A stretch of DNA of 5,319 nucleotides from Oscillospiraceae bacterium (GTDB lineage Bacteria > Bacillota > Clostridia > Oscillospirales > Ruminococcaceae). Every line of letters begins with the position of its first letter. Position 1 is the first letter of the stretch. The position numbers and the translations under genes are program-made. The stretch lies in contig JAIRWE010000026.1 in the NCBI GenBank assembly GCA_031253365.1, forward strand, positions 1 to 5,319. The letters are read 5' to 3'. Shown piece after piece: positions 1 to 5,319 of the stretch. The notes beneath the pieces were generated by a model. It was not told the origin of the DNA. It saw only the letters and a program-made list of their open reading frames with translations, and ran no database searches.

Positions 1-250
1 GTATGATAATCGCGCGCTTCGTCTGCTCGCGCCCCGCCGCCCCGTAAAGCAAAATCAACGCGGTGAAAACCCCGACGCCCGCGCAAGTCGTCGCAATTAT
101 CGGGTACATAACCGCGTCGTCGGGCAACCCGTTCGTAAATATCAGACAAAGGCTCGCGAAAAAAGCAAGCGCGATGCCCCCCAGCCGAAAGCCCCGCCAA
201 ATAAACAGGAATTCCTTTTTTATGCCCGCTTTAACTTGATTGAAAATCAT
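1..250 (-). CDS. ABC-2 type transporter permease, N-terminal 83 residues (3' end outside window)
   Basis: Partial integral membrane subunit of an ABC-2 type transporter. The frame opens with ATG at 250-248 and stays open to the left edge. The visible protein starts MIFNQVKAGIKKEF, a short amphipathic cytoplasmic lead-in. A hydrophobic helix follows at about residues 22-40 (LGGIALAFFASLCLIF) and a second at about 50-70 (IIATTCAGVGVFTALILLYG). It then reads GREQTKRAIII, which resembles the cytoplasmic loop (GxEQKKRSIII-like) that follows the second helix in many clostridial ABC-2 permeases; this match is from memory. The ATG shares bases with the stop of the ATPase gene (ATGA), so the two are almost certainly translationally coupled and form one transporter at the cytoplasmic membrane. 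The family exports drugs, peptides, lipids or other cargo; the substrate cannot be told here. The fragment is too short for the ATG to be doubted on length, but its position and ribosome binding site support it. Confidence 0.85.
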   Translation of the reverse strand, partial: MIFNQVKAGIKKEFLFIWRGFRLGGIALAFFASLCLIFTNGLPDDAVMYPIIATTCAGVGVFTALILLYGAAGREQTKRAIII

Positions 251-1197
251 ACCGCCTCACCCTCTCCGCGAGGGAAGCCCTTTCCCAAGCTGAACCCCCC
301 TCCCGTGACCGCGATGTATATATCTTCCAGCGTCGTGCTTTGGTTTATAAATTCCGAAAAACGGATTCGGTTTTGGATAATCAGCGCGAGCAGGGCGTCA
401 TAAAGCGCGTCGGCGTTTTCGGAATCGAGGATTACCTGCCCCGTCTTCGGGTTGTAAGAGCTTGCGGCGACAAGCGGGTTCCCCCGCATGAGGGAGGCGA
501 AGTCCGCGTTCGGTTCGGCGAGTTTTATCATAATCCGCGAGTAGTTCTTTTGATGTTTCCTTATTATGTCGTCGATGTAACCTTCCTCGGCTATTACGCC
601 GTCGTGCAGAATCCCGATTTTGTCGGCGACGCGCTCCACGTCCGAAATTATGTGGGTACACAGTATAATCGTCGTTCCCTCGGCTTTAAGCCTTTGTATA
701 ATCTTCATCACCTCCGCGCGCCCCTCGGGGTCGAGGGCGCTCGTCGGTTCGTCGAGAATCAGCAGGTGCGGCGAGTCGAAAATCGCGGCGGCGATGCCGA
801 GGCGTTGGTTCATCCCCCTGGAATAGTTCTTTATCCGCCTGCGCGCACCTTCCAGCATACCCACCAATTCCAGCGTTTCGTGAATCCGCCTGTTGACGTC
901 GCCTTTGTAATTCGCGCAGGCGGCGATATATTCCAGATACTCGTACCCGTCCATGAAACCGTGCAAAGCGGGCTGTTCGGTAAGATAACCGATTTTGCGG
1001 CGTTCGCCGAGCGCGGAGAACGCCACGCTTCCGCCGTCTTTGGGTATGATATCGCAGATAATGTTCATCGTCGTGGTTTTCCCGCAGCCGTTTTTGCCGA
1101 GAAACCCGTAAATCTCGCCCTTCCCTATGTTCATGTTCAGCCCTTTGAGGACTTGAAATTTCTTAAACCTTTTCGTTAAATCGGTTATTTGCAACAA
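247..1197 (-). CDS. ABC-2 type transporter ATP-binding protein, 316 aa
   Basis: Cytoplasmic ATPase that should drive the permease encoded next to it. All nucleotide-binding motifs are present: Walker A GKNGCGKTT at residues 34-42, Q-loop Gln75, signature YSRGMNQR at 125-132 (the YSxGMxQR form typical of this subfamily rather than classical LSGGQ), Walker B LLILDEP at 145-151 with catalytic Glu150, D-loop SALDPEG at 153-159, and switch His182. Residues from about 220 to 295 form the accessory C-terminal domain usual in CcmA/BcrA/YtrB-like ATPases. The last 18 or so residues are a Gly-rich tail (GGGFSLGKGF...) ending at the permease start. The start is TTG at 1197-1195, chosen because GGAGGTG lies at a good distance upstream. 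A second TTG follows directly at 1194-1192 and would shorten the protein by one residue. The gene begins inside the last codons of serS. Substrate is unknown; export of a drug or peptide is the common role of the family. Confidence 0.95.
   Translation of the reverse strand: MLQITDLTKRFKKFQVLKGLNMNIGKGEIYGFLGKNGCGKTTTMNIICDIIPKDGGSVAFSALGERRKIGYLTEQPALHGFMDGYEYLEYIAACANYKGDVNRRIHETLELVGMLEGARRRIKNYSRGMNQRLGIAAAIFDSPHLLILDEPTSALDPEGRAEVMKIIQRLKAEGTTIILCTHIISDVERVADKIGILHDGVIAEEGYIDDIIRKHQKNYSRIMIKLAEPNADFASLMRGNPLVAASSYNPKTGQVILDSENADALYDALLALIIQNRIRFSEFINQSTTLEDIYIAVTGGGFSLGKGFPRGEGEAV
251..266 (-). promoter_or_regulatory. Ribosome binding region of the permease, inside the ATPase gene
   Basis: On the minus strand the last ATPase codons read GAGAGGGTGAGGCGGT directly before ATGA. 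GAGAGGG ends 9 bases and GAGG ends 4 bases before the permease ATG, so either could pair with 16S rRNA. The GAGGG part can also pair with CCCTC just upstream (see the hairpin finding). Confidence 0.55.
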
Positions 1198-2471
1198 AAA
1201 ACCGCACCTCCCCCCATGTAGGCGCGCAACGGCTCGGGTATGCTCACGCTTTTGTCGGCGTTGAGATTGTTTTCCAGAAACGAGATTAACATTCGCGGCG
1301 GCGCGACGACGGTGTTGTTAAGCGTGTGCGGGACGTATTTTCTGCCGTCGGCGCCCCGAACGCGGATGTCAAGCCGGCGGGCTTGCGCGTCGCCCAAGTT
1401 TGAGCAGCTCCCCACTTCAAAATATTTTCCCCGGCGGGGGCTGAAAGCCTCCACGTCCACGCTTTTCGTCTTTAAGTCCGCCAAATCGCCCGAACAACAT
1501 TCCGTCACGCGCACGGGGATATTTAGCGAGCGGAAAAAATCCACCGTGTTGGTATACATCTTCTCGAACCAGCCCGCGCTGTCACGCGGTTCGCAGATAA
1601 CCACCATTTCCTGCTTTTCAAACTGGTGTATGCGATAAACGCCGCGCTCCTCTATTCCGTGCGCGCCGACCTCCTTGCGGAAGCAAGGCGAATAGCTGGT
1701 AAGCGCCTGCGGCAAATCTTCCTCTTTCAAAATGGAGCCGATAAACTTCCCGACCATGGAGTGTTCGGACGTGCCGATAAGATACAGGTCCTCGCCCTCG
1801 ATTTTGTACATCATGTCTTCCATTTCGGCGACGCTCATAACCCCCGACACGACATCCCCCCTTATCATAAACGGGGGGACGTAATAGACGAAGCCCCTGT
1901 CAATCATAAAATCGCGCGCGTATGAAATAACGGCGGAATGAAGCCGCGCGATAAAGCCTTTGAGATAATAAAAACCCGCCCCGGAGGTTTTGCGCGCGCT
2001 TTCGATGTCTATTCCGTCGAAACTTTCCATTATATCCACGTGGTACGGGATTTCAAAATCGCGTCCCGCGGCTTCCCCGTAGCGGGCAATCTCGACGTTC
2101 TCGGAATCGTCTTTCCCTATGGGTACGTCGTCGGAAATAAGCTGCGGGATTTTCAGCATAATCTCGCGGATTCGCGCTTCCATAACCCGCTCGGCTTCTT
2201 CCAAATCCGCCACCTGCTTCTTTAACCCCGCGACCCGCAGTTTCGCTTTCTCGGCTTCTTCCTTTTCGCCCTTCGCCACTAACGCGCCGATTTCCTTCGC
2301 GGCGGCGTTCGCGGCGGCGCGCAGATTGTCCCCTTCGCTTTTGGCGGCGCGAAACCGCCCGTCCAATTCGATAACCTCGTCAACCAGCGGCAGTTTTTCG
2401 TCCTGAAACTTTTTCCTTATATTCTCCCTTACGATTTCGGGGTTGTCGCGCAAAAACTTTATATCCAGCAT
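1185..2471 (-). CDS. serS: Seryl-tRNA synthetase (serine--tRNA ligase), divergent form, 428 aa
   Basis: Class II synthetase that activates serine with ATP and charges tRNA-Ser. Residues 1-110 form the N-terminal arm: MLDIKFLRDNPEIV opening, then a charged, Ala/Glu/Lys-rich stretch at about 36-105 fitting the antiparallel coiled coil that grips the long variable arm of tRNA-Ser. The catalytic core follows: motif 1 region near 193-203 (GFVYYVPPFMI), serine-binding TxE loop as GTSEHS at 233-238, motif 2 from SYSPCFRKEVGAHG to RIHQFEKQEMV at 259-290, and FEVGSCSNLGDAQARR at 351-366. Motif 3 reads NNTVVAPPR at 385-393 in place of the usual NGSGLAxGR, keeping the final Arg. Length is normal for the family. 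The ATG at 2471 is preferred to the GTG at 2843 allowed by the open frame, because the latter would add 124 non-homologous residues lying across the upstream gene. GAGGT precedes the ATG by 8 bases. The 3' end overlaps the ABC ATPase gene by 13 bases. Confidence 0.96.
   Translation of the reverse strand: MLDIKFLRDNPEIVRENIRKKFQDEKLPLVDEVIELDGRFRAAKSEGDNLRAAANAAAKEIGALVAKGEKEEAEKAKLRVAGLKKQVADLEEAERVMEARIREIMLKIPQLISDDVPIGKDDSENVEIARYGEAAGRDFEIPYHVDIMESFDGIDIESARKTSGAGFYYLKGFIARLHSAVISYARDFMIDRGFVYYVPPFMIRGDVVSGVMSVAEMEDMMYKIEGEDLYLIGTSEHSMVGKFIGSILKEEDLPQALTSYSPCFRKEVGAHGIEERGVYRIHQFEKQEMVVICEPRDSAGWFEKMYTNTVDFFRSLNIPVRVTECCSGDLADLKTKSVDVEAFSPRRGKYFEVGSCSNLGDAQARRLDIRVRGADGRKYVPHTLNNTVVAPPRMLISFLENNLNADKSVSIPEPLRAYMGGGAVFCCK
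1205..1211 (-). promoter_or_regulatory. Ribosome binding site for the ABC ATPase, inside serS
   Basis: Minus-strand GGAGGTG, a near-perfect Shine-Dalgarno match, with its GGAGG core 9 bases before the TTG at 1197. It decides that start: no ATG or GTG in the same frame lies at a usable distance. The same bases encode Gly-Gly-Ala near the C-terminus of seryl-tRNA synthetase, so ribosomes finishing serS pass over the site. This points to translational coupling. Confidence 0.75.
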
Positions 2472-2478
2472 TTTTGTA

Positions 2479-2483
2479 ACCTC
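2479..2483 (-). promoter_or_regulatory. Ribosome binding site for serS
   Basis: Minus-strand GAGGT, 8 bases before the ATG at 2471, in the 23-base gap after the YcxB-like gene. It supports this ATG over the in-frame GTG at 2843, which would create a 124-residue extension overlapping the upstream gene. Confidence 0.7.
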
Positions 2484-2494
2484 AATTTCCGAAG

Positions 2495-3010
2495 TTATAT
2501 TCCTTTTTCCTCGAAATATTTCCTTAAATCTTCCGATTGCGCGTCGGTCAAGCACCGTTTCGGGAATATGAAAATCAACGCGCGGTTGACGAACAGCATG
2601 AACATTTCGCCGTTTTCTTTCGAGAACAATTCTTCGGTGGCGGTGTTGATTTCGGTTTTGTCCGTTTTTTCGTCGCCTTCGTCCATAACGAAGGTTTCTA
2701 TCTCGATTTTGTCGTCCCCGAACGACGCCGAGTACCTTTCCTCGTACATCTGTTCCAGCGCGGCGACCAACTTTTTGCGCGCGCGCGACGGTCTGAGCCA
2801 CATGGCGAACAGCATCCCCGAAGCCACGGCAAGCCCCGTCCACGCGAGCAGGCTTGAGCTGTCCTTAACCAGTATGTTTATGAAAAGCGCGATGCCTATT
2901 ATATAAGCCGCGGACATCATACCGGATTTCGCCAAGCCGTACTTTTTCCAGAACGCCTTATACGCCGTTTCAATTTCGGGAATGGTCACGTCGTAACTTA
3001 TACTCAGCAT
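2495..3010 (-). CDS. YcxB-like membrane protein of unknown function, 171 aa
   Basis: Small membrane protein of unknown function. The first 30 residues are soluble (MLSISYDVTIPEIETAYKAF). Two hydrophobic helices follow at about 31-48 and 52-72, separated by a very short turn (KDSSS), so both ends of the protein should face the cytoplasm. After a basic stretch (RPSRARKK, 73-80) comes a soluble domain of about 90 residues, with beta-rich KIEIETFVMDE, then an acidic/lysine-rich loop and MFMLFVNRALIFIFPKRCLTD at 136-156. The pattern of two helices plus a C-terminal domain ending in a hydrophobic strand and an F/I-PKR motif is what I recall of the YcxB-like family, whose role is not established. 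ATG at 3010 follows GGAGGG by 10 bases. It lies 19 bases after the previous gene and 23 before serS, so it is probably co-transcribed with both. Family assignment is moderate; the reading frame itself is secure. Confidence 0.85.
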   Translation of the reverse strand: MLSISYDVTIPEIETAYKAFWKKYGLAKSGMMSAAYIIGIALFINILVKDSSSLLAWTGLAVASGMLFAMWLRPSRARKKLVAALEQMYEERYSASFGDDKIEIETFVMDEGDEKTDKTEINTATEELFSKENGEMFMLFVNRALIFIFPKRCLTDAQSEDLRKYFEEKGI

Positions 3011-3020
3011 TTAATCGGCA

Positions 3021-3026
3021 CCCTCC
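3021..3026 (-). promoter_or_regulatory. Ribosome binding site for the YcxB-like protein
   Basis: Minus-strand GGAGGG in the 19-base gap, 10 bases before the ATG at 3010. The spacing is slightly long but usable. Confidence 0.6.
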
Positions 3027-3029
3027 GTA

Positions 3030-3419
3030 TCAGGCGGTCAAAAGGCTCAGCCCCACCGCCGCGCAGACCAGACCCGCGATAATCCCTATGGCAAAATCGG
3101 CGTATTTCCGTCTTACCCAAAACACCGGCAGGTTAAGAAAAGCCACCGCCGCCAAAGAAAAAAACAAGAACGGTGCCATCGCGCGAAAATCCAGACCGAA
3201 TAACATCCCCACGACGGAAAAAAACCAAAAACCGCCGCAACACACCGTCGCGCCTTTACGCGCGGTGGTAAACGGTATTTCGTCCCGCCCGCCGTCCGCG
3301 CCGCCTTCGCCGCCCGCGTTACCCGCGCCGCGCGGGGCGTCTTCGTCGCTTTCGCGGTAAACCCTCCCGGCTTTCCTCATTTTTTCAATGTTTTTTTCGT
3401 TGCGTCCGAACGAGTTCAT
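3030..3419 (-). CDS. Hypothetical three-helix membrane protein, 129 aa
   Basis: I do not recognise this protein. The N-terminal 50 residues are hydrophilic: a basic start (MNSFGRNEKNIEKMRKAGRV), an acidic ESDED patch, then a Gly/Ala-rich linker at about 31-44 (GAGNAGGEGGADGG). Three hydrophobic segments follow at about 57-76, 80-102 and 107-127, with short turns (DFRA, RRKYAD); basic residues between helices 2 and 3 suggest that loop is cytoplasmic. A CysCys pair (VCCGG, 59-63) sits at the start of helix 1. There is no enzyme motif. ATG at 3419 is supported by GGAGG 8 bases upstream, and the gene begins 18 bases after the gyrB stop, so it should be on the gyrB transcript. The opposite strand has an open frame here too, but it lacks the membrane-helix pattern and the ribosome binding site. 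Function cannot be inferred beyond a small inner-membrane protein. Confidence 0.78.
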   Translation of the reverse strand: MNSFGRNEKNIEKMRKAGRVYRESDEDAPRGAGNAGGEGGADGGRDEIPFTTARKGATVCCGGFWFFSVVGMLFGLDFRAMAPFLFFSLAAVAFLNLPVFWVRRKYADFAIGIIAGLVCAAVGLSLLTA

Positions 3420-3427
3420 AAAAACCG

Positions 3428-3432
3428 CCTCC
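3428..3432 (-). promoter_or_regulatory. Ribosome binding site for the three-helix membrane protein
   Basis: Minus-strand GGAGG in the 18-base gap after the gyrB stop, 8 bases before the ATG at 3419. Because the protein has no recognised family, this site is the main support for the gene and its start. Confidence 0.7.
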
Positions 3433-3437
3433 GGGGT

Positions 3438-5319
3438 TCAAACATCCAGATTAACGACGTAACGCGCGTTGCGTTCGATAAATTCGCGGCGGGGTTCGAC
3501 CTTGTCGCCCATTAAGATGGAAAAGGTTTCGTCCGCGCTCGCCGCGTCGTTCATTTCGACGCGCTTCATGGTTCGCGTGGCGGGGTCCATCGTCGTTTCC
3601 CAAAGCTGTTCGGCGTCCATTTCGCCCAAGCCCTTGTATCGCTGAACCTCGATTTTCCCTTTGTTTTCGCCCTCGAGCTCCCTTATGAAGGCGTCCCGCT
3701 CCTCGTCGCTGAAAGCGTACCGCGCCGCGGAAGGCTTACCTTTGACGAACACGTTGTACAGGGGCGGCTGCGCGATATAAACACAACCGTTTTCTATAAG
3801 CGGACGCATAAAACGGAAGAAGAAGGTCAGCAAAAGCGTTCTTATGTGCGAACCGTCCACGTCCGCGTCCGCCATAACGACCACGCGTCCGTAACGCAGC
3901 TTCGATATATCGAACTCTTCGCCTATTCCGGTTCCGAGCGCCTTCACCACCGGAATGAGCTTGTCGTTGTCGTAAACGCGGTCGATTCGCGCTTTTTCGA
4001 CGTTGAGCATCTTCCCCCAAAGCGGCAATATGGCTTGAAACTCGCTGTTGCGCCCCTGCTTCGCCGAACCGCCCGCGCTGTCGCCCTCGACGATGTATAT
4101 TTCGGTTTTCGTGACGTCTTTGTTGTAACAGTCGGCTAATTTCCCGGGCAACCCCACCCCGTCGGTAACGGATTTGCGCTTGGCTTCCATCGCCTTTCGC
4201 GCCGCGTCGCGCGCCGCCTGCGAGTTGATTGACTTCGCGACTATGATTTGCGCCGTTTCGGGATTTTCCTCGAAATAATAGGTCAGCTTTTCGGAAATGA
4301 CCCTGTAAACGACGGGACCCACCTCGGGATTTCCGAGTTTTGACTTGGTTTGCCCTTCCAGCTCCGTTTCGGGGAGCTTTACGCTTATAACGGCGTTAAT
4401 CGCCTCCCTTATCGCCTCGCCCGAAACGCTTTGCGCCTCGTTTTCGTCGCCGGACTTCTTTTTCGCGCCGCGAGCCTTTTTTGATTCCTCCTCGCGGAAT
4501 TTCTTCACAAAATCGTTGACGACCTTATTGAGCGCTTTCTTAAAGGCGCTCTCGTGCGTCCCCCCCTCGACGGTGTGAATGTTGTTGGCGAAGGAGCGTA
4601 TTGTTTCGCTGTTAAAATCGTTGTTGTACTGAAACGCCGCTTCCACGGTTATGTCGTCAATCAGCCCGTTGACGTACACCACGTCGCGGTGTAAAACGTC
4701 GGCGCCGCGCTTTTTCTGCAACCATTCGATATAGCTGACTATCCCGCCCTCGTAAGAGAAGCTGTCTTCTTTCACGTTGTTTTCGTCGCGCAAATCGGCG
4801 GTTTTTATCGTAAGCCCGCCGTTAAGGAAAGCCTGTTCCCGCATACGCTCAAGGATAACCGAATAGTCGTATTCCACGCTTTGGAAAATCGCGCCATCGG
4901 CTTTGAACCTGACCCTCGTGCCGCTTTTTTCGGTTTCGCCGATTGCTTTCAGTTCCTCGTCGTAGTGTCCGCCGTCCCTGAACCTTTGAAAATAGACCTT
5001 CCCCCCGCGATAAACCTCAAGCTCCAACCACTCGGACAGGGCGTTCACCACCGACGCCCCCACGCCGTGCAGCCCGCCCGAAACCTTATACCCGCCGCCG
5101 CCGAATTTCCCACCGGCGTGCAAGACCGTATAGACGACCGTCGCCGCGGAAATCCCTTCCTTCTGGTGAATGTCAACGGGAATCCCGCGCCCGTTGTCCG
5201 CCACCTCTATCACTTCGCCGGGCAGAATTTTCACGCTGATTTCGGTGCAAAAACCCGCCAAGGCTTCGTCGATGGCGTTATCGACTATTTCGTTGACCAA
5301 GTGGTGAAGCCCCTTGGGT
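3438..5319 (-). CDS. gyrB: DNA gyrase subunit B, lacking about 30 N-terminal residues (5' end outside window)
   Basis: ATPase subunit of the type II topoisomerase that introduces negative supercoils. The frame is open to the right edge, reading PKGLHH before LVNEIVDN. The TTG at 5300 is an internal Leu codon, not a start, because family homology runs past it. Numbering from that Leu: GHKL ATPase with Glu4/Asn8 of the N-box, DNGRGIP at 35-41, GGKF at 63-66 and GGLHGVG at 75-81; transducer domain to about 350 with the QTK loop at 317-319; TOPRIM metal site EGDSAGGSA at 405-413 and DADVD at 478-482; C-terminal QRYKGLGEMD at 553-562 and terminal ARYVVNLDV. NVEKAR and the QTK context favour GyrB over ParE. 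There is no large insert after TOPRIM, as in Firmicutes. Oddities: a lysine-rich insert near 272-290 and Trp428 where Lys or Arg is usual. gyrA does not follow it. Confidence 0.97.
   Translation of the reverse strand, partial: PKGLHHLVNEIVDNAIDEALAGFCTEISVKILPGEVIEVADNGRGIPVDIHQKEGISAATVVYTVLHAGGKFGGGGYKVSGGLHGVGASVVNALSEWLELEVYRGGKVYFQRFRDGGHYDEELKAIGETEKSGTRVRFKADGAIFQSVEYDYSVILERMREQAFLNGGLTIKTADLRDENNVKEDSFSYEGGIVSYIEWLQKKRGADVLHRDVVYVNGLIDDITVEAAFQYNNDFNSETIRSFANNIHTVEGGTHESAFKKALNKVVNDFVKKFREEESKKARGAKKKSGDENEAQSVSGEAIREAINAVISVKLPETELEGQTKSKLGNPEVGPVVYRVISEKLTYYFEENPETAQIIVAKSINSQAARDAARKAMEAKRKSVTDGVGLPGKLADCYNKDVTKTEIYIVEGDSAGGSAKQGRNSEFQAILPLWGKMLNVEKARIDRVYDNDKLIPVVKALGTGIGEEFDISKLRYGRVVVMADADVDGSHIRTLLLTFFFRFMRPLIENGCVYIAQPPLYNVFVKGKPSAARYAFSDEERDAFIRELEGENKGKIEVQRYKGLGEMDAEQLWETTMDPATRTMKRVEMNDAASADETFSILMGDKVEPRREFIERNARYVVNLDV

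Noticed and set aside
340..1179. Long plus-strand open frame of 279 codons opposite the ABC ATPase
   Set aside because: The minus-strand product has every ABC motif, while the antisense frame shows no recognisable domain. The codon bias towards GCG/CGC/TCG-type triplets keeps the opposite frame free of stops.
2472..2494. T-box or other leader for serS
   Set aside because: Firmicute serS genes often carry a T-box, but here the gap to the upstream gene is 23 bases and holds only a ribosome binding site. Any such leader would have to be upstream of the window.
2472..2843. 124-residue N-terminal extension of SerRS from a GTG at 2843
   Set aside because: The extension is Arg/Gly-rich without SerRS homology, overlaps the YcxB-like gene in another frame, and the canonical MLDIKFLRDNP start with a ribosome binding site is at 2471.
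3322..3336. Perfect GC inverted repeat CCCGCG-CCG-CGCGGG as a possible terminator
   Set aside because: It lies inside the three-helix protein gene, has no T-run after it on either strand, and is explained by GC-rich codons of the linker.
3736..4020. 94-codon minus-strand frame overlapping gyrB, and similar shadows at 398-661 and across gyrB on the plus strand
   Set aside because: They are Arg-rich or otherwise compositionally odd translations of other frames of confirmed genes, without their own motifs.
5298..5300. TTG as the gyrB start
   Set aside because: The frame continues upstream as PKGLHH, matching the conserved GLHHLVxEIVDN of GyrB, so the codon is internal and the gene is cut by the window edge.

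Overview
The window looks like ordinary chromosome from an anaerobic Firmicute, most likely an uncultured member of the Clostridia. The grounds are the short GyrB type without the large Gram-negative insert, strong GGAGG ribosome binding sites before nearly every gene, a YcxB-like protein, and an ABC-2 permease start of a kind I associate with clostridia. This placement rests on remembered family traits, not on a search. Base composition looks near half G+C, with many GCG/CGC/TCG triplets. That bias opens long false reading frames on the opposite strand.

All six supported genes lie on the minus strand and read from right to left: gyrB (5' end beyond the right edge), a small three-helix membrane protein of unknown function, a YcxB-like two-helix membrane protein, serS, an ABC transporter ATPase, and an ABC-2 type permease (3' end beyond the left edge). 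Gaps are 18, 19 and 23 bases. The serS and ATPase genes then overlap by 13 bases, and the ATPase stop overlaps the permease start (ATGA). No gap could hold a promoter with leader, a T-box or a terminator, so the layout suggests one co-transcribed unit with its promoter upstream of the window. There is no stretch over 300 bases without a gene.

Functionally this is a housekeeping block (DNA supercoiling, charging of tRNA-Ser) followed by an export-type ABC pair with unknown substrate. The gyrA gene that usually follows gyrB in Firmicutes is not here; two small membrane proteins stand in that place. I see no CRISPR array, insertion sequence, tRNA, rRNA or phage gene, and no convincing evidence of a new system. 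The points most worth a second look are the unusual seryl-tRNA synthetase active-site motif, a tryptophan at a quinolone-associated GyrB position, a lysine-rich GyrB insert, and the way each ribosome binding site is fitted into the preceding gene.
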